A DNA stretch of 64,000 bases from Pectobacterium zantedeschiae (GTDB taxonomy: Bacteria > Pseudomonadota > Gammaproteobacteria > Enterobacterales > Enterobacteriaceae). The position numbers were made by a program, and so were the translations under genes. The stretch is from the NCBI RefSeq assembly GCF_004137795.1, contig NZ_NWTM01000002.1:62001-126000 (forward strand). Reading direction: 5' to 3'. The notes beneath the pieces are model-generated. The model saw only the letters and a program-made list of their open reading frames with translations, was not told where the DNA came from and made no database searches. Shown piece by piece: positions 34,546 through 43,774 of the stretch (positions are counted from its first letter, which is position 1; the number at the start of each line of letters is the position of its first letter).

Positions 34546-35343
34546 TCATGACTTGCGTCGCAGCGGCTTTTGAATGGTGCGCACACGTATGCGACGCCAA
34601 CTGCCATCGTCGATCAGCCTGAACAGTACGTCTCCGAGGGTATCGAAGAACACACCGTCAACCCGTTCAACCAACTCTCCATCGTGGCTCAGCACTACGG
34701 CATAGAGGTCGTCGGCGCGTTCGTATTGCACAGTGACGCGGCCATTGAATTTCGCCGTGCTTGTGTTGAAGCTGATAGCCGGTGGTGTAGCGATGATGTC
34801 CTTGGGCAGTGGATCAACCCAGGTGAAATCCCGCGCACCCGCATCAACCAGCAGGTGCGTAATCCGACGAAAACCATCCGGTGCCGGCAGCTCCTCCAGT
34901 TGCCTGATCAGTTCCTGTAACTCCGGGCAGCGGGGTTGCGGGATCGGAAGCTTGGCGGGGGCGGAGCCGAGGACATACGTCTGGAGCTTGTAGGGCTTGC
35001 CATCAGCGGTGTATTTGGTGCGCTCTTCGGGGGTGTCTGCGCGAAGACCGTCGAAGCGATGCCGTGCGTAGGGTTCGACCTGCACCCTGGCTCCTTCGTC
35101 TGGATCTTCGGTCACGAGCGTCCGGTCAAGCACGGCGAACTCGATTCGGCCCGTCTTGACGACAATGGCATCCTCCGTCCTGGCGATGATCTTTCCTTCA
35201 AAAGGCTTGGGATCAATGTGAAAGCCCAGTGTCGACACCTTGGGCTGGCCGTCAAAAATTTTGAACCTGAAACTGCGGGCATTGGAAGGAACGTGGTCAC
35301 GCACCAATGACTGCATCTGATTGCGAATGGTTTGATGATCCAT
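34546..35343 (-). CDS. conserved ICE protein, unknown function
   Basis: A 265-aa soluble protein beginning MDHQTIRNQMQSLVRDHVP. Beta-rich N-terminal half with repeated short strands (FEGKIIARTEDAIVVKTGR, about residues 48-66), then PKDIIATPPAISFN and a C-terminal basic end (KPLRRKS). No catalytic motif seen. The small beta-barrel-like start could bind nucleic acid, which is speculative. Its leader has a hairpin and U7 run directly before GGAG. Confidence 0.6.
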   Translation of the reverse strand: MDHQTIRNQMQSLVRDHVPSNARSFRFKIFDGQPKVSTLGFHIDPKPFEGKIIARTEDAIVVKTGRIEFAVLDRTLVTEDPDEGARVQVEPYARHRFDGLRADTPEERTKYTADGKPYKLQTYVLGSAPAKLPIPQPRCPELQELIRQLEELPAPDGFRRITHLLVDAGARDFTWVDPLPKDIIATPPAISFNTSTAKFNGRVTVQYERADDLYAVVLSHDGELVERVDGVFFDTLGDVLFRLIDDGSWRRIRVRTIQKPLRRKS

Positions 35344-35355
35344 GGGAAAGTCTCC

Positions 35356-35394
35356 AAAAAAAGGAGCTCCCCAGCCACAAGGGAGGAGAGCCCC
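35356..35394 (-). promoter_or_regulatory. leader hairpin plus U7 run before the 34546-35343 gene
   Basis: GGAGCTCCCC (35363-35372) and GGAGAGCCCC (35385-35394) pair over ten positions in the minus-strand RNA (two G-U). A run of seven U's (35356-35362) follows directly, then GGAGACTTTCCC and the ATG at 35343. It is a terminator-shaped leader, matching 26413-26454. Confidence 0.6.
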
Positions 35395-35576
35395 TATGGG
35401 TGGAATGAGAAAATAGCGAAAGCCAACACACCGTCGGCGTGTCGCAGTCTTGATGGCCTTGACTGCCTGGGATGTTGCCAGCTACGCCGGCGAACATGTA
35501 TTCAGCATGACGTGGCAACGGTGCGTGTGTGTGGAACAACACGCATCAGGACGTGCCCGTATTGGTTAGCGCGATG

Positions 35577-37010
35577 TCACCCGGGTGTCTGCAATGCCTG
35601 GAGCAGACGCTGACCCAGCCAGGCTACGCATGGTACGGCCATAGAATTGCCGATCGCTTTGTAGCGGGGGGTATCAGCAGCAGGTTTGCCGCCGCGATAT
35701 GGCACCAGCGTCCAGCCATCCGGCATGCCCTGCAAGCGTTCGCATTCGACGGGCATGAGCCGCCTGACCCTCCATTGCTGCCAGTTTTCTCCATTATGCT
35801 CAAGCGGCGTGTAATGGAAGTGCGCGTCAGGCGGGGTGACGCTGAACACGGTTGGCATGCCCTGACCGGGCTTTCCGCCGCTGGCGAGCAGCGTGCCAGC
35901 GATCTGCCCGTGACCCGATTCCAGGCGCAGTTCGCCACGCCCGTTCTGTGCAAAGGCGATGGCAGGCCAGGCCCTGGTCCGCAATGTCGGGGTGACGTCT
36001 TTTACGGCATCCGCGCCATAGTCCTGAGCGGTAAAGGCCATCATCGGGATACCTTTGTTGGCACCATCTTCCCTGTAGTCTTTGCCATGCGTTGCCGGGT
36101 TCAGTGTATGGCTGAGGGGGCCTGCCATCGACTGCACCAGGAAGTTCTCGGTGCAGATGTCATGTTTGGAACCGGCTGCCATCAGGCAGGCCGCCACGTT
36201 GACTGGCCCTGTACCGCCAGCGAAACTGAATGTCGTGACCACCTTGTCATAGGGGCTCAGTCCGGCATAGTCGCTTGCTGTCGCAGGGCCTGCTCCAGCA
36301 GCGCGGGCAGCTTCTTGCCACGGCGAGCTGCTCGCATAAGAATGCCCGCGCACGCTGTCGCGCTCAAAAAGTACTTCGCAGGGATCGAGGTCGTCTCGAC
36401 CACTTGCCACAAGAAACACACGCTTGCGGCGCTGGGCGACACCGAAGTGTTGGGCGTCGAGCACCCGCCACGCGAGGCGACGGCGGGGTCCAGACACGTG
36501 ACCTGCGTGCGCCCATTTTTCCCCTGGCGGGTTGCGCGCATGGCTTTCTCCGGCCAGTGCGCCCAGCAGGCAGCCAAAGGCGTTGGAGCGGTCACTGAGC
36601 ACGCCAGGGACGTTTTCCCAGACGATCGTGGTGGGGGACTGATGATTTTTGAGACGGATTTGGTCGATGACATTGGCAAGCTCCACGTAGCTGAGGGTTA
36701 AGGCACCGCGAGGGTCGTTCAGTCCCCGTCGTGCGCCGGCAATGCTGAACGCCTGGCAAGGTGTCCCGCCAACCAGAATATCTGGGGCGATGACCTCGCC
36801 AGCGTGTACCTGGTTGGCGATGTGCGTCATGTCGCCGAGGTTGGGCACATGGGGGTAGCGGTGTGCGAGCACGGCACACGGGAAAGGGTCGATTTCCGAA
36901 AACCAGGCGGCTTTCATACCCAGTGGTTCCCAGGCGAGGCTGACTGCCTCGATGCCACTGCAGACGCTGCCGAATTGCAGTACATGGGGTGTTGTAGGTT
37001 GCATGTTCAT
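35577..37010 (-). CDS. DNA (cytosine-5) methyltransferase
   Basis: Start at ATG 37010 after AGGAGACCCT. A 477-aa C5 methyltransferase: motif I FGSVCSGIEA near residue 12, motif IV GGTPCQAFS with the catalytic Cys at about residue 84, motif VI ENVPGV at about residue 131, and a C-terminal motif X-like end (YKAIGNSMAVP, about residues 455-465). The variable middle region defines sequence specificity and cannot be read. No restriction endonuclease gene is adjacent, so it is likely an orphan enzyme that protects element DNA. Confidence 0.92.
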   Translation of the reverse strand: MNMQPTTPHVLQFGSVCSGIEAVSLAWEPLGMKAAWFSEIDPFPCAVLAHRYPHVPNLGDMTHIANQVHAGEVIAPDILVGGTPCQAFSIAGARRGLNDPRGALTLSYVELANVIDQIRLKNHQSPTTIVWENVPGVLSDRSNAFGCLLGALAGESHARNPPGEKWAHAGHVSGPRRRLAWRVLDAQHFGVAQRRKRVFLVASGRDDLDPCEVLFERDSVRGHSYASSSPWQEAARAAGAGPATASDYAGLSPYDKVVTTFSFAGGTGPVNVAACLMAAGSKHDICTENFLVQSMAGPLSHTLNPATHGKDYREDGANKGIPMMAFTAQDYGADAVKDVTPTLRTRAWPAIAFAQNGRGELRLESGHGQIAGTLLASGGKPGQGMPTVFSVTPPDAHFHYTPLEHNGENWQQWRVRRLMPVECERLQGMPDGWTLVPYRGGKPAADTPRYKAIGNSMAVPCVAWLGQRLLQALQTPG

Positions 37011-37537
37011 AGGGTCTCCTGTTTTTTGGTTCAGGGCCACAGGCCCAACCTTGTGTGTCGTAAATCAGGAGAAAAAGTGTCGGGGACCTGTTGGCCTCCG
37101 ACTTGGTAGGAATAAACCACCTGTGGGCTGTTTCAGGATGTGGTCGTCGTCAAAACCATTCACTGTCGCAGCAATCGCACCCGGCCGTTATCGTGGTTGT
37201 GGCCGGAATCCTCTGGCATGTATCCACACACAAAGGGAGCCCAGTTTTTCGCCGTTGGGCGCGGCAACGAATACCGTCATCCCCGAAGGGTTTCCTGATG
37301 TCTGGCCTCTCAAACAAGGCATCAGGAAACCCTTCAAGGAAGGCGGAAGTACCGGAGAAGAGGGAAAGCGTCTGGTGCGATCCGTGGACGAGTTGCCCTC
37401 TGCCTCGCTGCCTGAGCATAGCGAAGTGCGCACTGTTTAGTAGAAGGCTTGGTGCGCGGGGATTCCCGCATGGGCGCGGGGGGGGGGGAGCCATGTCATC
37501 ACTGAAGATGTGGCATGGCTTTTGGGTTCAGGGCGGT
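37011..37537. other. 527-bp gap between topB and the cytosine methyltransferase gene
   Basis: No convincing gene. It contains a 16-bp perfect inverted repeat (37285-37335) and a run of 11 G's (37478-37488). A small GGGCC/GGCCC hairpin (37034-37066 region) may be the leader of the methyltransferase gene. Confidence 0.5.
37285..37335. repeat. long perfect inverted repeat
   Basis: GAAGGGTTTCCTGATG (37285-37300) and CATCAGGAAACCCTTC (37320-37335) are exact reverse complements, 19-nt loop. No T-tract follows. It could be an RNA structure, a small palindromic insertion, or a protein-binding site. Confidence 0.75.
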
Positions 37538-39550
37538 TCAGGATGCCCGTGTGCTGCTGTTACGTTTGCGCGGCATAGCACGTTTGTGTTTGCCGTTGTC
37601 GATAGGCTGAGAGCCTTTGCAGTCAGGATAGCGAGGGCAAGACCAGAATGGCCCGCTTTTGCCAGTACGCTGACGCATAGCGGTGCCGCATTCTGGGCAT
37701 GCAGGTCCCTGTGGCACCTTGATAGACAGCGATGCACCTCGATACTGCTGTACCAACTGCGTGATCCAGGCTGACTGCTTGTCGATGAAGACATCAAGAG
37801 TGAGCTGACCGGCTTCGATCATGTCCAGCGCCTGTTCCCAGATGGCGGTCATGCCGGGATCGGCAATGGCACCGGGAACGGCGTCGATGAGTGTGAAGGC
37901 CGCATCGGAGGCACGTACCGAACGGCCTTTCTTCTGCAGGTAGCCACGGTCAAGCAATCCTTTGATGATATTGGCGCGAGTTGCCTCAGTGCCGATACCC
38001 GTGGTGTCCTTCAGCTTTTGCTTCAGGCGTGGATCGGCAACCAATTTAGCAACGCCCTTCATCGCTTTGACCAGTTCGCCCTGGGTATAAGGACGTGGCG
38101 GCGATGTCTTGAGCGCTTTGCAGTCGATTCCAGTGGTCTGGCAAGACAAACCTTCATGCAGCGCTGGCAGAACCTGGCTGCGCGGAGTGGTCTCGCCATC
38201 ATCGTCTGGCCTGGGCTCAGCGAGTACCTGCCGCCACCCGATGACGACGACCTGCTTGCCGACAGCCTGTAGCGTTTCACCCGCACAGGATAAGCGTGCA
38301 GTGGTGCGGTCAAACTCATGTTGCGGCAGAAACTGCGCCAGATAGTGGGCACGGATCAGCATATAGACTGCCCGTTCCTTGTCACTCATTGCCTTAAGGT
38401 TGGCGGGTTCGAGCGTGGGAATGATGCCGTGGTGCGCCGTGACTTTGCTGTCGTTCCATACACGTGAGCGCTGGTTGCGGTCTAGCTTGTCAACGAGCGG
38501 TCGCAGGCCAGGATCGGTTTTGAGAAGACTGTCGAGTACGGTGGGCACCTCGGCGAACATGCTGTCGGGCAGATAGCCGGAGTCTGAGCGCGGATACGTC
38601 GTCGCTTTGTGAGTTTCGTACAGTGCCTGAGCGATTTCCAGGGTTTCCTGCACGTCCAGGCCCAACTGTTTTGAGCAGATTTCTTGCAGCGTGCCCAGAT
38701 CGAAGGGTAACGGTGGGCCTTCACGCATGCGTTCAGTTTCGACGGACGTGATCTGGGCGCTACCAGCCGAACGCATGCGCTCTACTGCCTGCCGGGCTAT
38801 GGGCTCCTGCAGGCAGCGGCCGGCATCGTCTGTTGCTGTATCTGGTGCAAGCCAGGCTGCAGTGAAAGATTGACCTGCGCTCGATAGTACGGTCTCGACT
38901 GCCCAGAACGGTACAGAGACAAAGCATGCGATCTCGCGGTCGCGATCGACAACCAGTTTCAGCGTTGGGGTTTGTACCCGGCCCACGGAGAGGACGCCAT
39001 CGTAACCGGCCTGCCGCCCCATAACGGTGAACAGGCGACTGAGATTCATGCCAATCAGCCAGTCTGCGCGGGAACGGGCCAAGGCCGAGAAGTACATCGG
39101 CATGGTTTCGCTTGATGGCCTGAGCGTTGCCAGTGCTTTGCGGATCGACGCGTCATTTAATGCCGATAACCAGAGCCGCTGGATGGGGCCGCGATAACCG
39201 CACAGTTCGATGATCTCACGTGCGATCAACTCGCCTTCCCTGTCAGCATCCGTTGCGATGACCAGTTCGCTTGCCTTGCTCAGAAGGTCTTTGACGACGT
39301 TGAACTGCGAGGCGGTCTTGGATTTGACGTCGACGCGCCAGCGCTCAGGGATAATGGGCAATTGCTCGATAGACCAGCGTTTGTACTGCTCGCCATAGGC
39401 ATCGGGCGGTGCTGCTTCAACGAGATGACCGATGCACCAGGTTATGGTGATACCTGAACCGGTGAGGCAACCCTTGCCTCGTTGGGTAGCCCCCAGTACA
39501 CGTCCGATATCTTTGCCCTGGGAGGGCTTCTCGCACAGAAATAGCTTCAT
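37538..39550 (-). CDS. topB: DNA topoisomerase III
   Basis: A 670-aa type IA topoisomerase. N-terminal TOPRIM: MKLFLCEKPSQGKDI and the TDADREGELIAREI acidic triad (about residues 100-112). The active-site Tyr is in ATTYPRSDSGYL (Tyr at about residue 318). A C-terminal one-finger zinc ribbon (CPECG...SCPRYPDC, about residues 625-650) and a Lys/Arg tail follow. Plasmid and ICE topoisomerase III aids decatenation and transfer-coupled replication. Intact; no partner overlaps. Confidence 0.95.
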   Translation of the reverse strand: MKLFLCEKPSQGKDIGRVLGATQRGKGCLTGSGITITWCIGHLVEAAPPDAYGEQYKRWSIEQLPIIPERWRVDVKSKTASQFNVVKDLLSKASELVIATDADREGELIAREIIELCGYRGPIQRLWLSALNDASIRKALATLRPSSETMPMYFSALARSRADWLIGMNLSRLFTVMGRQAGYDGVLSVGRVQTPTLKLVVDRDREIACFVSVPFWAVETVLSSAGQSFTAAWLAPDTATDDAGRCLQEPIARQAVERMRSAGSAQITSVETERMREGPPLPFDLGTLQEICSKQLGLDVQETLEIAQALYETHKATTYPRSDSGYLPDSMFAEVPTVLDSLLKTDPGLRPLVDKLDRNQRSRVWNDSKVTAHHGIIPTLEPANLKAMSDKERAVYMLIRAHYLAQFLPQHEFDRTTARLSCAGETLQAVGKQVVVIGWRQVLAEPRPDDDGETTPRSQVLPALHEGLSCQTTGIDCKALKTSPPRPYTQGELVKAMKGVAKLVADPRLKQKLKDTTGIGTEATRANIIKGLLDRGYLQKKGRSVRASDAAFTLIDAVPGAIADPGMTAIWEQALDMIEAGQLTLDVFIDKQSAWITQLVQQYRGASLSIKVPQGPACPECGTAMRQRTGKSGPFWSCPRYPDCKGSQPIDNGKHKRAMPRKRNSSTRAS

Positions 39551-39713
39551 GGAATTCTCTCGGCACGTGAATCATGCTGTCGAGTATTCCCGGCTGGAGA
39601 TTTTAAAATGATAAAGAATGCGGATTACGAGCCAACGTATTGGTGTCGCAAGGCAGGTATTATGCTGGTGTTTTTAGTATGCTGGATTTATTGCGCAACG
39701 CAGTGGGGAAGGT

Positions 39714-42700
39714 TTGAATAATTTAGTGGTTATCCCTCCTGATAATTATCGGGAGTTTCGAAGTCGAATTCTATCTAGAATTGCGGCAGAAGAAAAACGA
39801 CAGGTTGATATAAATCAGCCAATGCATCCTCTTCGGGAGTTAAGGCAGGCAATCGCTGCTTACCAGCAACATTTGGCCTTCTATGGCGAGTCGATGTTGG
39901 CAGAGGACGTGGCTGTTGAATCCCATCTGCGCAGAGCATTACGTATCCCAAACCACGTATCCTTGCGGCCTTCAAAAATTGAAATCATCAGGCAGTATCT
40001 GATGTGCTTTCTGCCGTTGTCGATGGTGCTGCATCGGGCCAGAAAGTTTCTTCATTATGCGGGTTCGTTCTGCGGAAGAAGTCTGGTCTATTCGGTACAT
40101 GTGAAGCGGACACTCACAGATAGCCATTACTACAGCCGATCGTTTGATTTCGTCATGCGCAAACTGGAACTGCCCAATACATTCGAGGCGTTCCGAGGCA
40201 TGCGAGAGCTGGATATAGACTGGATGCAGTCATATTGCTGTTTGGGCGTTCAGCAAAAATTGCAGATGGATAAATCCCATGCAGTATTGCCCGGGCGGCA
40301 GGTTAATGGCGCACGAGTTCTGACGTTGGTGCGACAAGGGATCGTCCAGCGAGTGGAGGATCTCTCCTGGCTTCCTGAGCGTCCAAGTTGGTTGAGTCGT
40401 TACGAGCAACCGTCATTGGAAGAACAGCTACGCTTCAAGGAATTGGTAGTGCTGTTGCGCAAAGCGGGTGTCCCAGCCGAGAAAATTGCCCGTCAGGTGG
40501 ATGTCGACCTATCGCATCGAAATGTTGAGTGGCTGACTGAGAATCTCGAACAACTGGACTGTGATAGCGAGGGGCTCGGGGTGCTTTTTGAGCACATGGC
40601 ACGGCATGTGTTGTTTACTCAACCGCAGCGTTGGCGCTTTCTGCTGCAGGTACTCAAGATCCGCCGTGCTGTCGATCTGGTGCGCTTTGATCGTTTACTG
40701 GGGGGCCATCAGACTTGCAGTGCTGAGTTCGCCCTGGCATTGCTGACGGCCGGAGCTGATATTGATGGGTTGGTTGCTTGCCAAAAATTGATACTGGAAA
40801 CGGGTGAGATGGATGATCTCACTCCGGTCACTGCCAGACTCAATGTGTTGCTGTCGGCACCTTGGCTTTTTACCTTCGAGCAATTGGCTAGCGCCGAGGA
40901 TTACCTGCTGCTGGAGCTGGATTTGTCAGCTTACTTGCAGGTGCTGCAGGAATATGGATTTTCAACTGCCGCTGCCGTACTGGCCTTTCAGGGCAGTTAT
41001 CGGCAGCTTAGAGCAGAATCGCTGTCGCGTTGGCTGGCTATTGCGGCCTTGCCGGGCGTAGGACAGACGCCGTCAACCGTGGCCAAATGGCTGCAAAGAG
41101 CAGCCTCTGGCGGGTATGCGGACGCCTTTGAATACATGCAGCAGTCAGGGGAATTGCAGACGTTTGCGCACTTGCGCCAGGTGACCAAGGTGGCCTCCCT
41201 CGGCACTACGCTGCTGTCCTATCTACGTGAAGATCGCGGACTTGTCGGGCTACCTGTCCTACTGAAGTGGTTTTACAACTATGCACCTGGTATCAAGGAT
41301 GTACACCTTGGGGTAGGGATCGACGCCATCAAGCGTGTGCTGTTGGATGATGCCTTTACCCGTTGTGACTTCACGCTGATGGCAGGCAATCGCACTTGTG
41401 TAGAATCGTTGCTAAGCCATTATGTGGAGCAGAAGATAGGCCGCTATCCCTATCAGGCCGAGGATGAGCAGAAGACGAGTTACCTGCAATGCAGCAGTGA
41501 CCTTCGCCATGAGCTGGTAGAGCGTTTTGCTCCTTGTATAAAGCGCATGCTGGGGCTGACCGATGGTGTGCTTCTGGATAGCCTGATGCCATACCTTGAA
41601 GCACCACTTGTTCAGCTTGAGGGAGAGGTTGATAGCTTGCGGTTACTGCTGAATGATCTGCTTGCTGGCCGTGGGCCTTCAACAGTGACATTAAGCCAAC
41701 AGCAAGCCGAGCTTGTTGCCCTGGTGTATCGCACCAGTGCTTCTACCATTCGCCAGCTTTGGCCATGTCTGCAGTCGCGGGAGACGGATGTACCTTCTAG
41801 CTTGCTGGAAGCAAGCTATCCAATGACGTGGATGCGCACTGAGTTACAGGTAGAAGGTGATGTCGATTCGCGAGGGCTTGATGCACTTGCTAGAGCATTG
41901 GTATTTGCTGCTCGCTTCTCGTCTTGCATTGCACAAGATGAGCATGAGGCTTGCCGGCATTTGAGTCCAAAGCGTTTGGGAGATAGTGCTGCCGATGTTT
42001 GGTCGTTGGCACCACATCTTGGCGTGTTGCTAGCTATCTGTCATGCCGATGAAAATGTTGCTGTGTGGCTTAAAGAAGGAGAGGAAAGGCTAAGGACAAT
42101 GGCACAGGCGGGCTCGGAGATCGTTCTGCTATTGGATTCACTGCGTGCGTTGTTTGATGTGGATATCGGCGATGCTCTGGATGTCCACATTGCGCCCTTC
42201 GTTGCTGGATTGAGCAGTAGCGCTGTGGCGGTGCTGGGCTCGCGTCTTGATGCTCGCTGGCAGATAGACGAAGGTGCTCCTGATCAACGACTGTCAGAGG
42301 CGATAGCTCGAACTAGGGTATTGGTTTTAAAAAAATTTGGACGCTGGAGTGAGTTACAGCGCAGGCGCGTGGTTCATGAGGGGGAGAGTCAGACGGGTAG
42401 CCAGATGGTTGCCTGCGTTTCTAAATCACCCGCGGCGTTCTTTGCCAAGATGTCAGCTGGTATTTGTACCGGGAACAATACGCGGATGTGGGAGGAGTCC
42501 CGACATGTACACATGCTTGTGTTTGCACCAGGCGATAAGCGCATTGCCGGAATGGCATTGTTGTATTTCGAGCGGATAGGGAGCTTTGATAAAGCGGGAT
42601 TTACATTGGTGATCCGTGCCATTAATCCGATCGGGGATGTGTTTGCTGCCCACAGTGTGTCATCGATTGTGGATGGCTACTTTGATGCAGCCATACGCAT

Positions 42701-43004
42701 CGCTCAGGATGCTGGATGTGTCATGGTCGCGTTTCCGTCTCCGACCGGCATGCACCTGATGTCAAATCGCAAGGATATCGAGGATGACATCAAGACGCGC
42801 TATATCGGCCGTTCTCGTAGGATGTATCGCTATGACACTGAGGATGCTGGAGAGGATTGGCGAACTGAGCCGCGTCAGATAACCACGAATTTCTACGCCT
42901 ACGAAGAGGGGGTGAACCTAGTCAACGAACTGTATGTGATCTGGCGGGCACAGGAGCCCGCACAAGAGGTGGATGATGTGCGGGTAGTTGCAACGCAGAG
43001 CTAG
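39714..43004 (+). CDS. 1096-aa protein of unknown family, cargo gene
   Basis: I do not recognise this protein. It starts at TTG 39714 (or GTG 39726) after GGGGAAGG and has no signal peptide or membrane segment. Residues 1-900 are largely alpha-helical and Leu/Arg/Glu-rich, like a repeat or scaffold protein. The last 200 residues look like a separate domain: SAGICTGNNTRMWEESRH (about residues 915-932), then HMLVFAPGDKRIAGMALLYF and an alternating strand/helix pattern like a GNAT-type or similar alpha/beta fold. It is a plus-strand gene with lower GC than its neighbours between topB and ssb, and it overlaps a convergent gene by 4 nt. A defence or regulatory role is possible but unproven. Confidence 0.6.
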   Translation: MNNLVVIPPDNYREFRSRILSRIAAEEKRQVDINQPMHPLRELRQAIAAYQQHLAFYGESMLAEDVAVESHLRRALRIPNHVSLRPSKIEIIRQYLMCFLPLSMVLHRARKFLHYAGSFCGRSLVYSVHVKRTLTDSHYYSRSFDFVMRKLELPNTFEAFRGMRELDIDWMQSYCCLGVQQKLQMDKSHAVLPGRQVNGARVLTLVRQGIVQRVEDLSWLPERPSWLSRYEQPSLEEQLRFKELVVLLRKAGVPAEKIARQVDVDLSHRNVEWLTENLEQLDCDSEGLGVLFEHMARHVLFTQPQRWRFLLQVLKIRRAVDLVRFDRLLGGHQTCSAEFALALLTAGADIDGLVACQKLILETGEMDDLTPVTARLNVLLSAPWLFTFEQLASAEDYLLLELDLSAYLQVLQEYGFSTAAAVLAFQGSYRQLRAESLSRWLAIAALPGVGQTPSTVAKWLQRAASGGYADAFEYMQQSGELQTFAHLRQVTKVASLGTTLLSYLREDRGLVGLPVLLKWFYNYAPGIKDVHLGVGIDAIKRVLLDDAFTRCDFTLMAGNRTCVESLLSHYVEQKIGRYPYQAEDEQKTSYLQCSSDLRHELVERFAPCIKRMLGLTDGVLLDSLMPYLEAPLVQLEGEVDSLRLLLNDLLAGRGPSTVTLSQQQAELVALVYRTSASTIRQLWPCLQSRETDVPSSLLEASYPMTWMRTELQVEGDVDSRGLDALARALVFAARFSSCIAQDEHEACRHLSPKRLGDSAADVWSLAPHLGVLLAICHADENVAVWLKEGEERLRTMAQAGSEIVLLLDSLRALFDVDIGDALDVHIAPFVAGLSSSAVAVLGSRLDARWQIDEGAPDQRLSEAIARTRVLVLKKFGRWSELQRRRVVHEGESQTGSQMVACVSKSPAAFFAKMSAGICTGNNTRMWEESRHVHMLVFAPGDKRIAGMALLYFERIGSFDKAGFTLVIRAINPIGDVFAAHSVSSIVDGYFDAAIRIAQDAGCVMVAFPSPTGMHLMSNRKDIEDDIKTRYIGRSRRMYRYDTEDAGEDWRTEPRQITTNFYAYEEGVNLVNELYVIWRAQEPAQEVDDVRVVATQS

Positions 43005-43774
43005 CGGCGGGTAAGCCTATTTTGCAACAAAAACCAGCACATGTTTAGTGCGAAGGATCGACCCAGTCGGGTCATCTGGTTTTCTGGTATACCAACTGGG
43101 CGATGGGCTCCGGGACTCAGGAAGCTGAATACACCTGCCAGCCCTTTTTCTTCTTCTAAAGTGATTTCTGCACTTTCACGCAGGAAACGGAGAACCTCGC
43201 CCCATTTGGCTGCATTATAGGTTGGTGTTGGCTCCATTCCTTCTGCAACTTCGGCTGCAATATCGACTGCCAGAGTTTCCAGTGCGATACGAGCATTGGT
43301 CAGTGATGCGTTGTAGTCAGGAGGAGAGGAGCGAAAGCGCTGATCGGAATCTCTGATTTTGGCGATGATGTCTTCCCAGCGTGGTAAACCACATTGTCGT
43401 AGTGCTTCCATCAGGTCGTCTTCCATTGGGGATGCATCGGCAATGGAGGGATCACCTTGAGTCAATTGTTGATCATGGATGATGTAGCCATCAAGCACGA
43501 GACATTGGCTGAGATCATGCATTCGTTCGTCGAAGAGGACCTTGGGTGATATAGCTGCTCGTAGATTTTTTGTTGTTGCAATGATTTCCTGCAATATCGA
43601 TAACAGAATCGCGTCACTCATATTTTGAAAGGCGTGAATCAGATTAAGCAGTAATTGTTGTGAATATAGATTCTGATGGTCAACATTGTTCTTGCCCAAA
43701 AGGGCGATAGAGACAGAGATGTCCTGTATTGCCAAAAACTGGGCAAGAGAGTGTCGTGTACGCTGACTTATCAT
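43001..43774 (-). CDS. 257-aa protein of unknown function, convergent partner
   Basis: Start taken at ATG 43774 (TTG 43804 would add 10 residues). Mostly helical. The C-terminal half (YNASLTNARIALETLAVDIA, then WGEVLRFLRESAEIT and GVFSFLSPGAHRP) has the pattern of the helical C-terminal domains seen in some abortive-infection-type proteins, with a conserved S-x-G-A-H near the end. The resemblance is only impressionistic. Its stop overlaps the stop of the 1096-aa gene by 4 nt, so the two are convergent and may form one unit. Confidence 0.55.
   Translation of the reverse strand: MISQRTRHSLAQFLAIQDISVSIALLGKNNVDHQNLYSQQLLLNLIHAFQNMSDAILLSILQEIIATTKNLRAAISPKVLFDERMHDLSQCLVLDGYIIHDQQLTQGDPSIADASPMEDDLMEALRQCGLPRWEDIIAKIRDSDQRFRSSPPDYNASLTNARIALETLAVDIAAEVAEGMEPTPTYNAAKWGEVLRFLRESAEITLEEEKGLAGVFSFLSPGAHRPVGIPENQMTRLGRSFALNMCWFLLQNRLTRR

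Noticed and set aside
35577-37010. Restriction-modification system built on the cytosine methyltransferase
   Set aside because: No restriction endonuclease gene is seen in the adjacent regions; an orphan methyltransferase is the simpler reading.
37091-37774. A 227-aa plus-strand frame in the gap and over the 3' end of topB
   Set aside because: Half lies antisense to the topoisomerase zinc-ribbon region, composition is Cys/Arg/Trp-biased, and no start site is convincing.
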